DNA of 32,290 bases from an uncultured Erysipelotrichaceae bacterium (GCA_944326095.1 CALVCO010000014.1:1-32290); one strand, 5' to 3'; counted from the first letter of the stretch, positions 6,597 to 15,167 are shown. Numbers and translations: made by a program. Notes: generated by a model not told the origin, from the letters alone.

Positions 6597-6624
6597 TTGC
6601 TTGTTATAAATAATTTGATATAAT
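6597..6624 (+). promoter_or_regulatory. Promoter of the SRP RNA gene
   Basis: TTGCTT (6597-6602) and TATAAT (6619-6624) with 16 bases between, placing the transcript start close to 6631-6632. Confidence 0.65.
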
Positions 6625-6631
6625 ATTTATC

Positions 6632-6712
6632 GGTACAACAGACATGGATATAACTTGGTCAGGTCCGGAAGGAAGCAGCCACACAACCCTCTATCTGTGT
6701 GTACCTTTTTTT
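6632..6712 (+). ncRNA. ffs: Small bacterial SRP RNA (4.5S type)
   Basis: The conserved domain IV core GGTCAGGTCCGGAAGGAAGC (starting near 6658) is the Ffh-binding helix 8 of signal recognition particle RNA, with its GGAA tetraloop. GGTAC (6632-6636) pairs with GTACC (6701-6705) to close the hairpin, and a T run ends it. At about 80 bases it is the short form without an Alu domain. SRP RNA with Ffh directs membrane and secreted proteins to the translocon. It is followed immediately by tadA, a neighbourhood shared with other Firmicutes. Confidence 0.95.
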
Positions 6713-6724
6713 ATAGGTGAACAT

Positions 6725-7174
6725 ATGAACGAAAAATATATGCAAATGGCTTTTGATGAAGCTAAATTGGCTTATCAAGAAGATGAAGTCCCAATTGGTT
6801 GTGTAATTGTAAAAGATGATGTTATCTTAGCTAAAGCACATAATAAAAAAGAACAAAATAAATTAAGTCTTGCTCATGCAGAAATTCTTGCGATTAAACA
6901 AGCGTGTGAAAAAATAAATGAGAAATACTTAATAGATTGTGACCTTTATGTAACCCTAGAACCTTGTATGATGTGTATGGGCGCTATTGTTCAAAGTAGA
7001 ATTAAGAATGTTTATTATGCTACTAGTGATCCTAAAGGAGGTTGCGCTAATAGTGTTATTCAAATAGCTAATGTTACTAATTTAAATCATTATCCTAAAG
7101 TTTATCAAGGGATGATGGAAGAAGAATCTAAAAATTTATTAAAGAGTTTTTTTAAAGCAAAAAGGATAAAGTAA
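6725..7174 (+). CDS. tadA: tRNA-specific adenosine deaminase
   Basis: TadA converts adenosine 34 in the anticodon of tRNA-Arg(ACG) to inosine. The 149-residue protein carries the zinc-dependent deaminase signature HAE (residues 51-53, with the catalytic Glu) and PCMMC (80-84, two zinc cysteines). I place the start at the ATG at 6725, after an AGGTGA ribosome site at 6715-6720. A longer frame beginning at 6644 would run through the SRP RNA and is not a real start. A strong terminator follows at 7178. Confidence 0.95.
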   Translation: MNEKYMQMAFDEAKLAYQEDEVPIGCVIVKDDVILAKAHNKKEQNKLSLAHAEILAIKQACEKINEKYLIDCDLYVTLEPCMMCMGAIVQSRIKNVYYATSDPKGGCANSVIQIANVTNLNHYPKVYQGMMEEESKNLLKSFFKAKRIK

Positions 7175-7177
7175 TAT

Positions 7178-7211
7178 AAGTAGGTATATATATCAAAAAC
7201 CTACTTTTTTT
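7178..7211 (+). terminator. Rho-independent terminator
   Basis: AAGTAGGT (7178-7185) pairs with ACCTACTT (7199-7206), followed by a T run to 7211. A possible -10 for the next operon, TATAAT, lies just after it at 7214-7219. Confidence 0.85.
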
Positions 7212-7244
7212 GATATAATAATTAAGATGAAAGGTGGACGTAGA

Positions 7245-8927
7245 ATGGGATATAAAGCATTATATCGTACATATCGACCTAAGACTTTTGATGATGTTGT
7301 TGGTCAACAACATATCGTTAAAACTTTAAAAAATGCTATAAAAGAAAATAAATTAGCCCATGCTTATCTATTCTGTGGACCAAGAGGTACAGGAAAGACA
7401 AGTATTGCGAAAATATTAGCTAAAACAATAAATTGTGAAGATAGTGCTAATGCACCATGTGAGAAATGTGAAAATTGTATTGATGCGAATAATAATCAGC
7501 ATCAAGATATATTTGAAATAGATGCGGCTAGTAATACTAGTGTAGATAATATAAGAGATTTAATTGATAAAGTAAAATATGCGCCAATGGAAGGTAAATA
7601 TAAAGTATATATTATCGATGAGGTACATATGTTATCAACGGGAGCATTTAATGCTTTATTAAAAACCTTAGAAGAACCTCCTGCACATGTTATCTTTATT
7701 CTAGCAACTACTGAACCACAAAAAGTTTTGCCTACGATTATATCGCGTTGTCAAAGATATAATTTTGAAAAAGTTAGCGATGAAGATTTATATCAAAGAT
7801 TAAAATATGTTTGTGATCAAGAACAAATAAAAGCTACAGAAGATAGTTTAAGAATGATTGCTAAACTTGCAGATGGTGGAGTTAGAGATTCTTTGAGTAT
7901 GTTAGATCAATTTGTAGCTTATAATCATGAACAAATAACTATCGAAGATATTAATGAAGTATATGGTTTAACAACAACCGCACAAAAGATTAAAATCTTA
8001 TTAGATATTGCAAATAAGAATATTCAAGAATTAATCCTAAATATTGAACAGATGGATAATAAGGGAATCAATATTATTCGCTTAACCAATAGTTTAATTG
8101 ATATTCTTAAAGAAACTATCATATATGCATATGGGCATGATAAAAGTTTATTGCATGATTTAAATGAAGATGAAGTAAATGAAATTGGTAAAGTAATAGC
8201 TACAAGACATGCCTTAGCAATGATTGATATTTTAATGGATAATATTAATGCATATCGTAATACTGATCATGCTAGTAAGTATTTTGAAGTTGCTTGTTTA
8301 AAGATGATGGAAGTATTCAATGAAAATGTTGATAGTAAGCCAACAATAGAAAAAACAAAAGAAAAAGTAATTGTGAAAAACAAAGAAAATATCACAAGTA
8401 AAATAGAAACTGAACAACCTGAAGAAAAAGTAGAAGTTAAAAAGATAGAACTAGAAACTAAAGAATATGATGAAGATTTCTTGTTGGGATTATTAGTGAA
8501 ATGTGATAAAGTAAATAAAAGTCAAGATATGCAAGCTTTTACTAGATTACCAGAAATGATGGGTGATTTAGATAATATGCGATATGCAAAAACATTGATG
8601 GATGCTAAAATCATGGCAAGTGGCAAAGATTGTATTATCTTAGGTGTTAAGATGGATGCGATTGCTCATATGATTAATGATGAGAAAATGAATAAAGATT
8701 TATATGTCTTTATTAAAAATAAATTAGGTATCAATAAAATGATATATGCTTTAAGCAATGAAAAGTTTGCACATTTAGTAGAAAGTTTTAAACAAAGAAG
8801 TAAAGATAATACTTTACCAACAGAGAGTGAAGTTACTTTCTATATTCTTGATGAAGTAAAAGAGCCAACTAATGAAGAAAAATTAATTGATTTATTTGGC
8901 GATGCAATAGAAATAGTTAAGGAGTAA
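7245..8927 (+). CDS. dnaX: DNA polymerase III subunit gamma/tau
   Basis: DnaX is the clamp-loader ATPase of the replicative polymerase. Starting at the ATG at 7245 gives 560 residues beginning MGYKALYRTYRP, the canonical N-terminus. An AAAGGTGG ribosome site at 7230-7236 supports this start over an in-frame ATG at 7227. The Walker A motif GPRGTGKTS is at residues 45-53, then a four-cysteine zinc module (about 60-75), a DEVHM Walker B near residue 122-126, and the sensor TTEPQKVLPTI region. A charged linker (about 370-410) precedes the tau-specific C-terminal domain. I saw no A-AAA-AAG slippery site, so a separate gamma form is not predicted. It leads the dnaX-ybaB-recR-fhs run. Confidence 0.96.
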   Translation: MGYKALYRTYRPKTFDDVVGQQHIVKTLKNAIKENKLAHAYLFCGPRGTGKTSIAKILAKTINCEDSANAPCEKCENCIDANNNQHQDIFEIDAASNTSVDNIRDLIDKVKYAPMEGKYKVYIIDEVHMLSTGAFNALLKTLEEPPAHVIFILATTEPQKVLPTIISRCQRYNFEKVSDEDLYQRLKYVCDQEQIKATEDSLRMIAKLADGGVRDSLSMLDQFVAYNHEQITIEDINEVYGLTTTAQKIKILLDIANKNIQELILNIEQMDNKGINIIRLTNSLIDILKETIIYAYGHDKSLLHDLNEDEVNEIGKVIATRHALAMIDILMDNINAYRNTDHASKYFEVACLKMMEVFNENVDSKPTIEKTKEKVIVKNKENITSKIETEQPEEKVEVKKIELETKEYDEDFLLGLLVKCDKVNKSQDMQAFTRLPEMMGDLDNMRYAKTLMDAKIMASGKDCIILGVKMDAIAHMINDEKMNKDLYVFIKNKLGINKMIYALSNEKFAHLVESFKQRSKDNTLPTESEVTFYILDEVKEPTNEEKLIDLFGDAIEIVKE

Positions 8928-8932
8928 TAAAA

Positions 8933-9235
8933 ATGGATTTACAAAGATTATTAAGAGAAGCTCAAAAGATGCAATCAAAAGTATCTAAGGTTGAAAAAGA
9001 ATTGAATGAAGCAGAATATGAAGGTAAAAATGGTCCGGTTAGTATTAAAATCAATGGTAAACATGAAGTAATCAGTGTTGAAATTGAAGAAGATGTATTG
9101 AGTGCGGAAAACAAAGATATGTTACAGGATATGATTCTTTTAGCTTTTAATGAAGCAAATGAAAAAGCTAATAAGGAACGTGATGAAAAAATGGGAGCTG
9201 TAACAGCAGGAGTTAGTATTCCAGGAGTATTTTAA
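8933..9235 (+). CDS. ybaB: YbaB/EbfC family nucleoid-associated protein
   Basis: The 100-residue protein matches the YbaB/EbfC family of small dimeric DNA-binding proteins. It opens with a Gln/Lys-rich helix (LLREAQKMQSKVSKVEKEL), has the central strand region with GPVSIKINGKHEVISVEI, and ends in a Gly-rich tail (GVSIPGVF). It is the standard partner of recR, lying between dnaX (5-base gap) and recR (its stop codon overlaps the recR start by one base). Confidence 0.93.
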   Translation: MDLQRLLREAQKMQSKVSKVEKELNEAEYEGKNGPVSIKINGKHEVISVEIEEDVLSAENKDMLQDMILLAFNEANEKANKERDEKMGAVTAGVSIPGVF

Positions 9236-9822
9236 TGTATCCTAAGAGCTTAGAAACATTGATAGAATGTTTTAAGATATTACCTGGTGTTGGGACTAAA
9301 AGTGCTCAACGCTATGCATTATTGATGCTTGAAAAAAGTGATGAAGAAATTCAGATGTTTGCGCAAGCATTGATAGATGCAAAAAATAATATTAAACCTT
9401 GTAAGATATGTGGTAATTATACCGAAGGTGACATTTGCGATATTTGTAGTGATGATACTAGAGATAGTTCAACAATTTGTGTTGTACAATCATTTAAAGA
9501 TGTTATCGCTATGGAAAAAACTCAAGAATATCATGGTAGATATCATGTATTAAATGGGGTTATTTCTAGTGTTAAAGGAATAATGCCTCAGGATTTAAAT
9601 ATCGATGGTTTATTGAAACGATTAGATGGCATAAAAGAAATTATCATAGCTACAAGTCCTACCCTTGAAGGGGAGACGACAGCTATGTATCTTGCAAATA
9701 TTTTAAAAGATAAAAATGTTAAAGTAACTAGAATTGCGCATGGTTTACAAATGGGTAGCCATGTTGATTATGTTGATGAATTGTCTTTAATTAAAGCAAT
9801 GGAAAATCGAAAAGAAATGTAA
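9235..9822 (+). CDS. recR: Recombination mediator protein RecR
   Basis: RecR works with RecO (and RecF) to load RecA on gapped DNA. The 195-residue protein has the N-terminal helix-hairpin-helix region (KILPGVGTKSAQRYAL, about residues 14-29). A four-cysteine zinc finger follows at residues 56, 59, 68 and 71. The Toprim domain begins at about residue 80 (TICVVQSFKDV) and contains the TSPTLEGETTAMYLA metal-binding region. Its ATG overlaps the ybaB stop codon (TAATG), which implies translational coupling. Confidence 0.95.
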   Translation: MYPKSLETLIECFKILPGVGTKSAQRYALLMLEKSDEEIQMFAQALIDAKNNIKPCKICGNYTEGDICDICSDDTRDSSTICVVQSFKDVIAMEKTQEYHGRYHVLNGVISSVKGIMPQDLNIDGLLKRLDGIKEIIIATSPTLEGETTAMYLANILKDKNVKVTRIAHGLQMGSHVDYVDELSLIKAMENRKEM

Positions 9823-9833
9823 GGTGGGTGAAA

Positions 9834-11495
9834 ATGATGAATAATGATCTAAGAATTGCACAAGCAAATACCATGGAGACAATTGATAAGATAGCGCATA
9901 AAATTAATGTTGAAGAAGCTTTAGAAATGTATGGAAAGTATAAAGCTAAAATTGATATTAATAAGTTAAATCTTAATGAAAAAGATGGTAAGCTAATTTT
10001 AGTAACTGCCATTAATCCAACTAAGGCAGGAGAAGGTAAATCTACAACAACCGTAGGTCTAATTGATGGATTAGCTGCTTTAGATCAAAAAGTAATTGGA
10101 TGTCTTAGAGAACCATCACTTGGACCAGTATTTGGTTTAAAAGGTGGAGCAACAGGTGGAGGATATTCACAAGTAGTACCAATGGAAGATATCAATCTTC
10201 ATTTTACTGGGGATATGCATGCCATTACGACCGCTAATAACTTAGTATCAGCAATTCTAGATAATAGTATTTATCAAGATAATCCTTTGAATATTGATCC
10301 TACTAAAGTTGTATGGAAACGTTGTTTAGATATGAATGATCGTACGCTTAGAAGTATTACGATTGCTCAAGATAAAAAGACTAATGGCGTTGAAAGAAAA
10401 GATGGTTTTGTAATAACCGTGGCTACGGAAATAATGGCTATACTTTGCTTAAGTAAAGATTTAAAAGATTTTGAAGAAAAAGTAGGTAAATGTATAGTTG
10501 CTTATACTTATGATGATAAGCCAGTAACAATTAAAGATTTAAATATTACAGGTGCACTAAGTGTAATCATGAAAGAAGCTATTAAACCTAATTTAGTGCA
10601 AACTTTAGAAAAGACACCAGTATTTATTCATGGTGGACCATTTGCGAATATTGCACATGGTTGTAATTCTATAGTTGCGACTAAGACAGCTTTGAAACTT
10701 GCGGATTATGTGGTAACAGAAGCTGGTTTTGGTGCCGATTTAGGTGCTGAAAAGTTTTTAGATATTAAATGTCGTAAAGCTGGTTTACATCCAAATTGTG
10801 TAGTTATTGTTGCGACTGTTAGAGCGTTGAAAATGCATGGAGGAGTTGAACAAGATAAACTTGAAGAAGAAAATGTTGAAGCTTTATTAAAAGGTGTAGA
10901 TAATTTAGCTAAACATATTGATTCTATTAAACAATTTGGTTTGCCTTATGTAGTAGCTATTAATAAATTTACTAAAGATACTAAAGCAGAAGTAGAAGCT
11001 CTACTAAATTGGTGTAAAGAAAATAATCATCCAGTAGAAGAAGCTGATGGTTGGGCTAATGGTTCTAAAGGAACAATAGCTCTAGCAAATAAAGTTATGA
11101 AATTATGTAATCAAGAAAATAACTTTAAATTCTTATATGATGAAAATGATAAGATTGAAAATAAAATCTTAACGATTGCTCAAAAAATATATGGAGCAAA
11201 AGATGTTGAATATTCCGATTTAGCATTAGAAAAAATAAATAAATTTACAAATATGGGTTATGGCAATTTACCAATATGTATGGCAAAAACGCCAAATTCA
11301 TTAACAGATGATGCAAAGATATATGGTTGTCCAAAAGACTTCACTATTCATGTTCGCGATGTTAATGTAAGTGCAGGAGCAGGATTTATTGTAGTATATC
11401 TAGGCGCTATTATGACGATGCCAGGTTTACCTAAACATCCAGCAGCATATGATATGGGTGTTGATGAAAATGGCATATCATATGGAATATTCTAA
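9834..11495 (+). CDS. fhs: Formate--tetrahydrofolate ligase
   Basis: This enzyme makes 10-formyl-THF from formate, THF and ATP, feeding one-carbon units to purine and fMet synthesis, or serving the Wood-Ljungdahl route in acetogens. The protein of about 553 residues has the P-loop PTKAGEGKST (residues 62-71), an EPSLGPVFG motif near residue 92, and the conserved GGGYSQVVPMEDINLHFTGD region. I choose the ATG at 9834, six bases after AAGGTGG; a GTG at 9828 would overlap that site. Only 11 bases separate it from recR, so it belongs to the dnaX transcript or at least reads through. A terminator follows at 11515. Confidence 0.95.
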   Translation: MMNNDLRIAQANTMETIDKIAHKINVEEALEMYGKYKAKIDINKLNLNEKDGKLILVTAINPTKAGEGKSTTTVGLIDGLAALDQKVIGCLREPSLGPVFGLKGGATGGGYSQVVPMEDINLHFTGDMHAITTANNLVSAILDNSIYQDNPLNIDPTKVVWKRCLDMNDRTLRSITIAQDKKTNGVERKDGFVITVATEIMAILCLSKDLKDFEEKVGKCIVAYTYDDKPVTIKDLNITGALSVIMKEAIKPNLVQTLEKTPVFIHGGPFANIAHGCNSIVATKTALKLADYVVTEAGFGADLGAEKFLDIKCRKAGLHPNCVVIVATVRALKMHGGVEQDKLEEENVEALLKGVDNLAKHIDSIKQFGLPYVVAINKFTKDTKAEVEALLNWCKENNHPVEEADGWANGSKGTIALANKVMKLCNQENNFKFLYDENDKIENKILTIAQKIYGAKDVEYSDLALEKINKFTNMGYGNLPICMAKTPNSLTDDAKIYGCPKDFTIHVRDVNVSAGAGFIVVYLGAIMTMPGLPKHPAAYDMGVDENGISYGIF

Positions 11496-11514
11496 AAAAT
11501 ATATTTAATTAAAA

Positions 11515-11549
11515 AAGGATAACCTTATTTGGGCTATCCTTATTTTTTT
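11515..11549. terminator. Bidirectional terminator between fhs and the AraC gene
   Basis: AAGGATAaCC pairs with GGgcTATCCTT around 11516-11541, flanked by an A tract on the left and a T tract on the right. It serves both fhs (plus) and the AraC-type gene, whose stop codon at 11540-11542 falls inside it. Confidence 0.8.
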
Positions 11550-12373
11550 CGATATTCTTTTGGTAATACTTTAAAATAATCTTTAAAAGCTATAGAAAAT
11601 TTACTTTGCGTATCATAACCAACAGTATAAGCTATCTCCGCAATACTTTTATTAGTTTCAAGTAATAGCTTAGCAGCATGATTCATACGATGTTCCTTGA
11701 TATGAGCGGCAAGAGAAGTACCATAAACAGATTTAAATAAAGTTTTTAAAGTAGTAGGATTAATTAAATATTGTTTAGATAATTCTTCTATAGTAATTCT
11801 TTTATCTAAATTATTAATTAATTGATCATGAATTTGACGAATAATTTCTATTTGTTCAGCTTGATATTCATTTTGATAAGTCTTAGATAATTCGTTGGTA
11901 TTATAAAGATATAAAATTAGTTCAATTGTTTTAATTTTTTGATAACTTAAGGTTGTTTCATTTTTTAAATAAAAATATTGGAAAATGTTTTCAGTTTTTT
12001 CATTACCAGCAAAGAAGCATAGTGGTTTATCTTTACATAATTTATTATATAAAGATGAAGAATTAATATCTAAAATATTATGAATATCATTAGTAAAAGT
12101 ATTTAGATTAATAAAGAAACATAATGCTTCAAAACTATCGTTTAATAATTTTATATCTTTGTTTTTAAAATTTTTTAATAAGTATATTGCAAAGTCTTTA
12201 GGACCAATGCAAACATAATTATTTTTTATTTTCCAAGCTATTTTTCCACTATAACAATAAGTAATAATTAATATATTATCATCTTCTTGATTAATTATTT
12301 GATTATAATTTTCACTAGATAAATAAGCTATTTTGATACCATCAAATAGTAAGTTATATTGAACTAGTTGCAT
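11540..12373 (-). CDS. AraC family transcriptional regulator
   Basis: The 277-residue protein ends in the double helix-turn-helix of AraC/XylS regulators. Around residues 185-275 are RITIEELSKQYLINPTTLKTLFKSVYG (first HTH, named in part) and the signature KSIAEIAYTVGYDTQSKFSIAFKDYFKVLPKEYR (second HTH, named in part). The N-terminal part (about 1-175) is a weakly conserved, probable ligand-sensing domain, resembling the PchR group; no cofactor motif is evident. It begins 2 bases after the ArsR gene, so both come from one promoter in the metal-efflux locus. Its targets are unknown. Metal or metallophore sensing is inference from its neighbours. Confidence 0.88.
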   Translation of the reverse strand: MQLVQYNLLFDGIKIAYLSSENYNQIINQEDDNILIITYCYSGKIAWKIKNNYVCIGPKDFAIYLLKNFKNKDIKLLNDSFEALCFFINLNTFTNDIHNILDINSSSLYNKLCKDKPLCFFAGNEKTENIFQYFYLKNETTLSYQKIKTIELILYLYNTNELSKTYQNEYQAEQIEIIRQIHDQLINNLDKRITIEELSKQYLINPTTLKTLFKSVYGTSLAAHIKEHRMNHAAKLLLETNKSIAEIAYTVGYDTQSKFSIAFKDYFKVLPKEYRKK

Positions 12374-12375
12374 AA

Positions 12376-12741
12376 TTATTTAGGACAAGATATTTCTATT
12401 ACTTGTTCAATCATTTGGTGTAATAACTTACTTTGTTTGGTATCAGCTGCTTTATAATATACTTCTTTACCTTCTCTTCTACTAGTGATTAGACCACTGC
12501 TACGTAATAATCTTAGATGATGTGATATAGCAGGGCTAGACATATTTAATAGAGCAGAAATATTAATGACACATTCTTCACAATGACATAATAGCCAAAA
12601 TAGTCTTACTCTATTAGTGTCTTGTAGTTGTTTAAAGATATATGCAATCTTTTCAAATTTATCAACATTTTCTAATTCTTTCATAATATTTCTCGATAAA
12701 TCTTCATCATTATGTTTATGTGGTAATAATGAATCACTCAT
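12376..12741 (-). CDS. ArsR/SmtB family metal-sensing repressor
   Basis: This is a 121-residue winged-helix repressor. Residues about 60-105 hold the recognition region (NMSSPAISHHLRLLRSSGLITSRREGKEVYY, in part) typical of ArsR/SmtB proteins. Just before the recognition helices is the cysteine cluster LCHCEECV (Cys52, Cys54, Cys57), at the alpha-3 site used by CadC/ArsR/CmtR to bind soft metals such as Cd(II), Pb(II), Zn(II) or As(III). Another cysteine is near the end (Cys119), and the N-terminus has two histidines. It is divergent from the HMA/P-type ATPase genes and shares a palindromic operator with them, so it probably represses both sides until metal binds. AGGAGG precedes the ATG. Confidence 0.92.
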   Translation of the reverse strand: MSDSLLPHKHNDEDLSRNIMKELENVDKFEKIAYIFKQLQDTNRVRLFWLLCHCEECVINISALLNMSSPAISHHLRLLRSSGLITSRREGKEVYYKAADTKQSKLLHQMIEQVIEISCPK

Positions 12742-12831
12742 AATAAACCTCCTTTTGTCCCAATTAGAAATCTTTTTATCCTTTTTAGAAGGATGTGCTT
12801 ATATTAGCTTGTTTTATTTTTATGGGAGCAT

Positions 12832-12858
12832 TATACTACAGTTACAACGATTAAACAA
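12832..12858. promoter_or_regulatory. Divergent, face-to-face promoters of the metal locus
   Basis: Plus strand: TTGTTT (12809-12814) and TATACT (12832-12837), 17 apart, serving the HMA/ATPase genes. Minus strand: TTGTTT (plus positions 12853-12858) and TATAAT (12830-12835), 17 apart, serving arsR and araC. The two -10 boxes overlap, so polymerases cannot occupy both promoters at once. The minus -35 box lies inside the operator at 12851-12874. Confidence 0.6.
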
Positions 12859-12874
12859 TTACTTAATTGTTTAA
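12851..12874. promoter_or_regulatory. ArsR/SmtB-type palindromic operator
   Basis: TTAAACAATTA-CT-TAATTGTTTAA is a perfect 11-2-11 inverted repeat. It has the form of ArsR/SmtB operators, which are usually a 12-2-12 imperfect palindrome. It covers the arsR -35 box and sits just downstream of the HMA/ATPase start point, so one repressor dimer could shut both directions. Confidence 0.8.
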
Positions 12875-12889
12875 TAAATGGAGGATATT

Positions 12890-13108
12890 ATGAAAAAGAC
12901 TTATAAGATTGAAGTAGATTGTGCAAATTGTGCAAACAAAATGGAAGAAGCTGCAAATAAAACAAATGGCGTTAAAAATGCAGTAGTTAACTTTATGACG
13001 CAAAAGATGATAGTTGAATTTGAAGAAGGTTATGAAGCAAAAAAAGTAATGGAAGAAGTTTATAATGCTTGTAAAAAAGTTGAATCTGATTGTGAAATAG
13101 AATTTTAA
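12890..13108 (+). CDS. Heavy-metal-associated (HMA) domain protein
   Basis: The protein is 72 residues long when started at the ATG at 12890. The GGAGG ribosome site (12880-12884) lies inside a longer in-frame extension that begins at 12878, so that extension is not used. It is a single HMA ferredoxin-like domain with the metal-binding loop DCANC (Cys11 and Cys14). Further cysteines near the end (ACKKVESDC) could add ligands. HMA domains pass metal to P1B ATPases, where they are normally fused at the N-terminus. Here the ATPase 25 bases downstream lacks one, so this gene likely supplies the chaperone domain separately. Confidence 0.9.
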   Translation: MKKTYKIEVDCANCANKMEEAANKTNGVKNAVVNFMTQKMIVEFEEGYEAKKVMEEVYNACKKVESDCEIEF

Positions 13109-13133
13109 TTTTTAAGCTAGAAAGGATAATTTT

Positions 13134-15137
13134 ATGCAAGAGATAATAGTTAAATTATTATTAATTGTAGTTATTCTAATTGCTTTAGGTTTATTGATAA
13201 CTAAAAAGAATGATATGAATAAACATCAAAGAAAGATGTTAATTAGAATATTGATAGCTTCAAGTATTTTATTAGTTTTACAATTTATTAGTATTGCAAC
13301 TTTTGATATACTTGATGATTATTTATTTGTTTCATCTGGAAGAATATTGCGTTTTGCTTTATATTTTACGGATTATTTAATTATTGGTCATGATATCTTA
13401 AAGAAAGCTTTTAAGGGTATTATGAATCGTCAAATATTTGATGAAAACTTTTTGATGGCAATTGCGACAGTTGGAGCTATGGCTATTGCGATTTATAGTA
13501 ATGGTGACTATGTAGAAGCAATTGCGGTTATGTTATTTTATCAAATTGGTGAATGGTTCCAAAGTTACGCTGTTGGTAAAAGTCGTAAAAATATTAGTGA
13601 ATTAATGGATATTCGTCCTGATTATGCAAATATTGAAGTTGATGGAAAAATAGAAAAAGTTGATCCTGATGAAATAAGTGTTGGTAGTATCATTGTTGTT
13701 CAACCAGGAGAGAAGGTACCAATTGATGGTATTGTTGTAGAAGGAGATTCAACTTTAGATACAAGTGCACTTACTGGAGAAAGCTTGCCTCGTGAAGTAA
13801 AAGTAGATGATAATATTATTAGTGGTTGTATTAATATGAGTGGTTTATTAAAGATTAAGACTACTAAGGAATTTGGTGAATCTACCGTTTCAAAGATTTT
13901 AGATTTAGTAGAAAATGCTAGTTCTAAAAAATCTAAATCAGAACAATTTATTTCTAAGTTTGCAAGAGTATATACTCCTGCAGTATGTTATAGTGCTTTA
14001 GCTCTTGCAATTATTCCCCCATTAGTTAGATTGTTAATAATGGGTGTGGATGCTCAATGGGGTATATGGATATATCGTGCATTAACTTTCTTAGTTATTA
14101 GCTGTCCTTGTGCTTTGGTTATAAGTATTCCTTTGAGTTTCTTTGCAGGAATTGGTGGAGCTAGTAATGAAGGTATCTTAATTAAAGGATCAAATTATCT
14201 AGAAACATTATCTAAAGTAAAGACAATTGTTTTTGATAAGACTGGTACCCTTACTAAGGGAGTATTTGAGGTTGATGGTATACATCATAATAAATTAGAA
14301 GATGAAAAAATATTAGAATTTGCGGCTTTAGCCGAAAGTGCCTCATCACATCCAATTAGTAAAAGTTTACAAAGAGCTTATGGCAAAGAAATTGATCGAA
14401 CAAGAGTTAGTAATATTCAAGAAATTAGTGGTAATGGTGTAATAGCTTTTGTTGATAATCATAAAGTAGCAGTTGGTAATGATAAGTTAATGAGAAGTTT
14501 AAATATAGCTTATATTAATTGTCATAGTATTGGTACCATAATTCATATCGCTATTGATGATGAATATGCTGGTCATATTGTCATTTCGGATATATTAAAA
14601 CCTAATACAAAAAAAGCAATCGCTTCATTGAAGAATGCTGGTATTACTAATACCGTAATGTTAACTGGTGATACTAAGAAAGTAGCGGATAAGGTAGCAA
14701 GTGATTTAGGAATTACTAAAGTATTTAGTGAATTATTACCTGAAGATAAAGTAAATAAAGTAGAAGAATTATTAAAAGTAGAAGGTAAAGATAAATTAGC
14801 CTTTGTTGGTGATGGTATCAATGATGCTCCAGTATTATCTAGAGCAGATATTGGAATTGCGATGGGGGCTATGGGTAGCGATGCAGCAATTGAAGCAGCT
14901 GATGTTGTTTTAATGGATGATGATCCTTTAAAAATTTCTAAAGCAATTAAAATATCTAAAAAGTGTTTACGTATAGTTTATCAAAATATCGTATTTGCGA
15001 TTGCGATTAAATTAATTTGTTTAATCTTAGGAGCCTTTGGTGAAGTAAATATGTATGTAGCTATATTTGCTGATGTTGGGGTAATGATTCTAGCAGTATT
15101 AAATGCGATTAGATGTTTATTTGTTAAAAATTTATAG
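13134..15137 (+). CDS. cadA: P1B-type heavy-metal-exporting ATPase (CadA/ZntA-like)
   Basis: This is a membrane pump that hydrolyses ATP to export Zn(II), Cd(II) or Pb(II). The 667 residues include all core motifs: TGES at 214-217 (actuator), the metal-binding CPC at 324-326 in the sixth core helix, DKTGTLT with the phosphorylated Asp368, an SSHP nucleotide-binding His near residue 404, and GDGIND at 559-564. There are about eight membrane segments, with no N-terminal HMA domain; that is encoded by the gene just upstream. Control is by the divergent ArsR. The gene symbol is by family resemblance; the exact metal is not provable from sequence. Confidence 0.92.
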   Translation: MQEIIVKLLLIVVILIALGLLITKKNDMNKHQRKMLIRILIASSILLVLQFISIATFDILDDYLFVSSGRILRFALYFTDYLIIGHDILKKAFKGIMNRQIFDENFLMAIATVGAMAIAIYSNGDYVEAIAVMLFYQIGEWFQSYAVGKSRKNISELMDIRPDYANIEVDGKIEKVDPDEISVGSIIVVQPGEKVPIDGIVVEGDSTLDTSALTGESLPREVKVDDNIISGCINMSGLLKIKTTKEFGESTVSKILDLVENASSKKSKSEQFISKFARVYTPAVCYSALALAIIPPLVRLLIMGVDAQWGIWIYRALTFLVISCPCALVISIPLSFFAGIGGASNEGILIKGSNYLETLSKVKTIVFDKTGTLTKGVFEVDGIHHNKLEDEKILEFAALAESASSHPISKSLQRAYGKEIDRTRVSNIQEISGNGVIAFVDNHKVAVGNDKLMRSLNIAYINCHSIGTIIHIAIDDEYAGHIVISDILKPNTKKAIASLKNAGITNTVMLTGDTKKVADKVASDLGITKVFSELLPEDKVNKVEELLKVEGKDKLAFVGDGINDAPVLSRADIGIAMGAMGSDAAIEAADVVLMDDDPLKISKAIKISKKCLRIVYQNIVFAIAIKLICLILGAFGEVNMYVAIFADVGVMILAVLNAIRCLFVKNL

Positions 15138-15167
15138 GTGCAAATTATTATATTTGCATCTTTTTTT
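15137..15167 (+). terminator. Rho-independent terminator
   Basis: GGTGCAAAT (15137-15145) pairs with ATTTGCATC (15152-15160), followed by seven T. It ends the metal-export operon. TATAAT near 15171 may be the -10 of the next gene. Confidence 0.85.

Noticed and set aside
6644-6724. N-terminal extension of tadA through the SRP RNA
   Set aside because: This part is the conserved SRP RNA core. The true tadA start at 6725 has its own ribosome site and gives the usual length.
8340-8400. Programmed frameshift in dnaX making a gamma form
   Set aside because: A-rich stretches are present in the linker, but I found no A-AAA-AAG heptamer with a following hairpin.
12617-12874. Plus-strand 85-residue frame over arsR
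   Set aside because: It is antisense to a clear ArsR gene and runs through the divergent promoters and operator, with no ribosome site.
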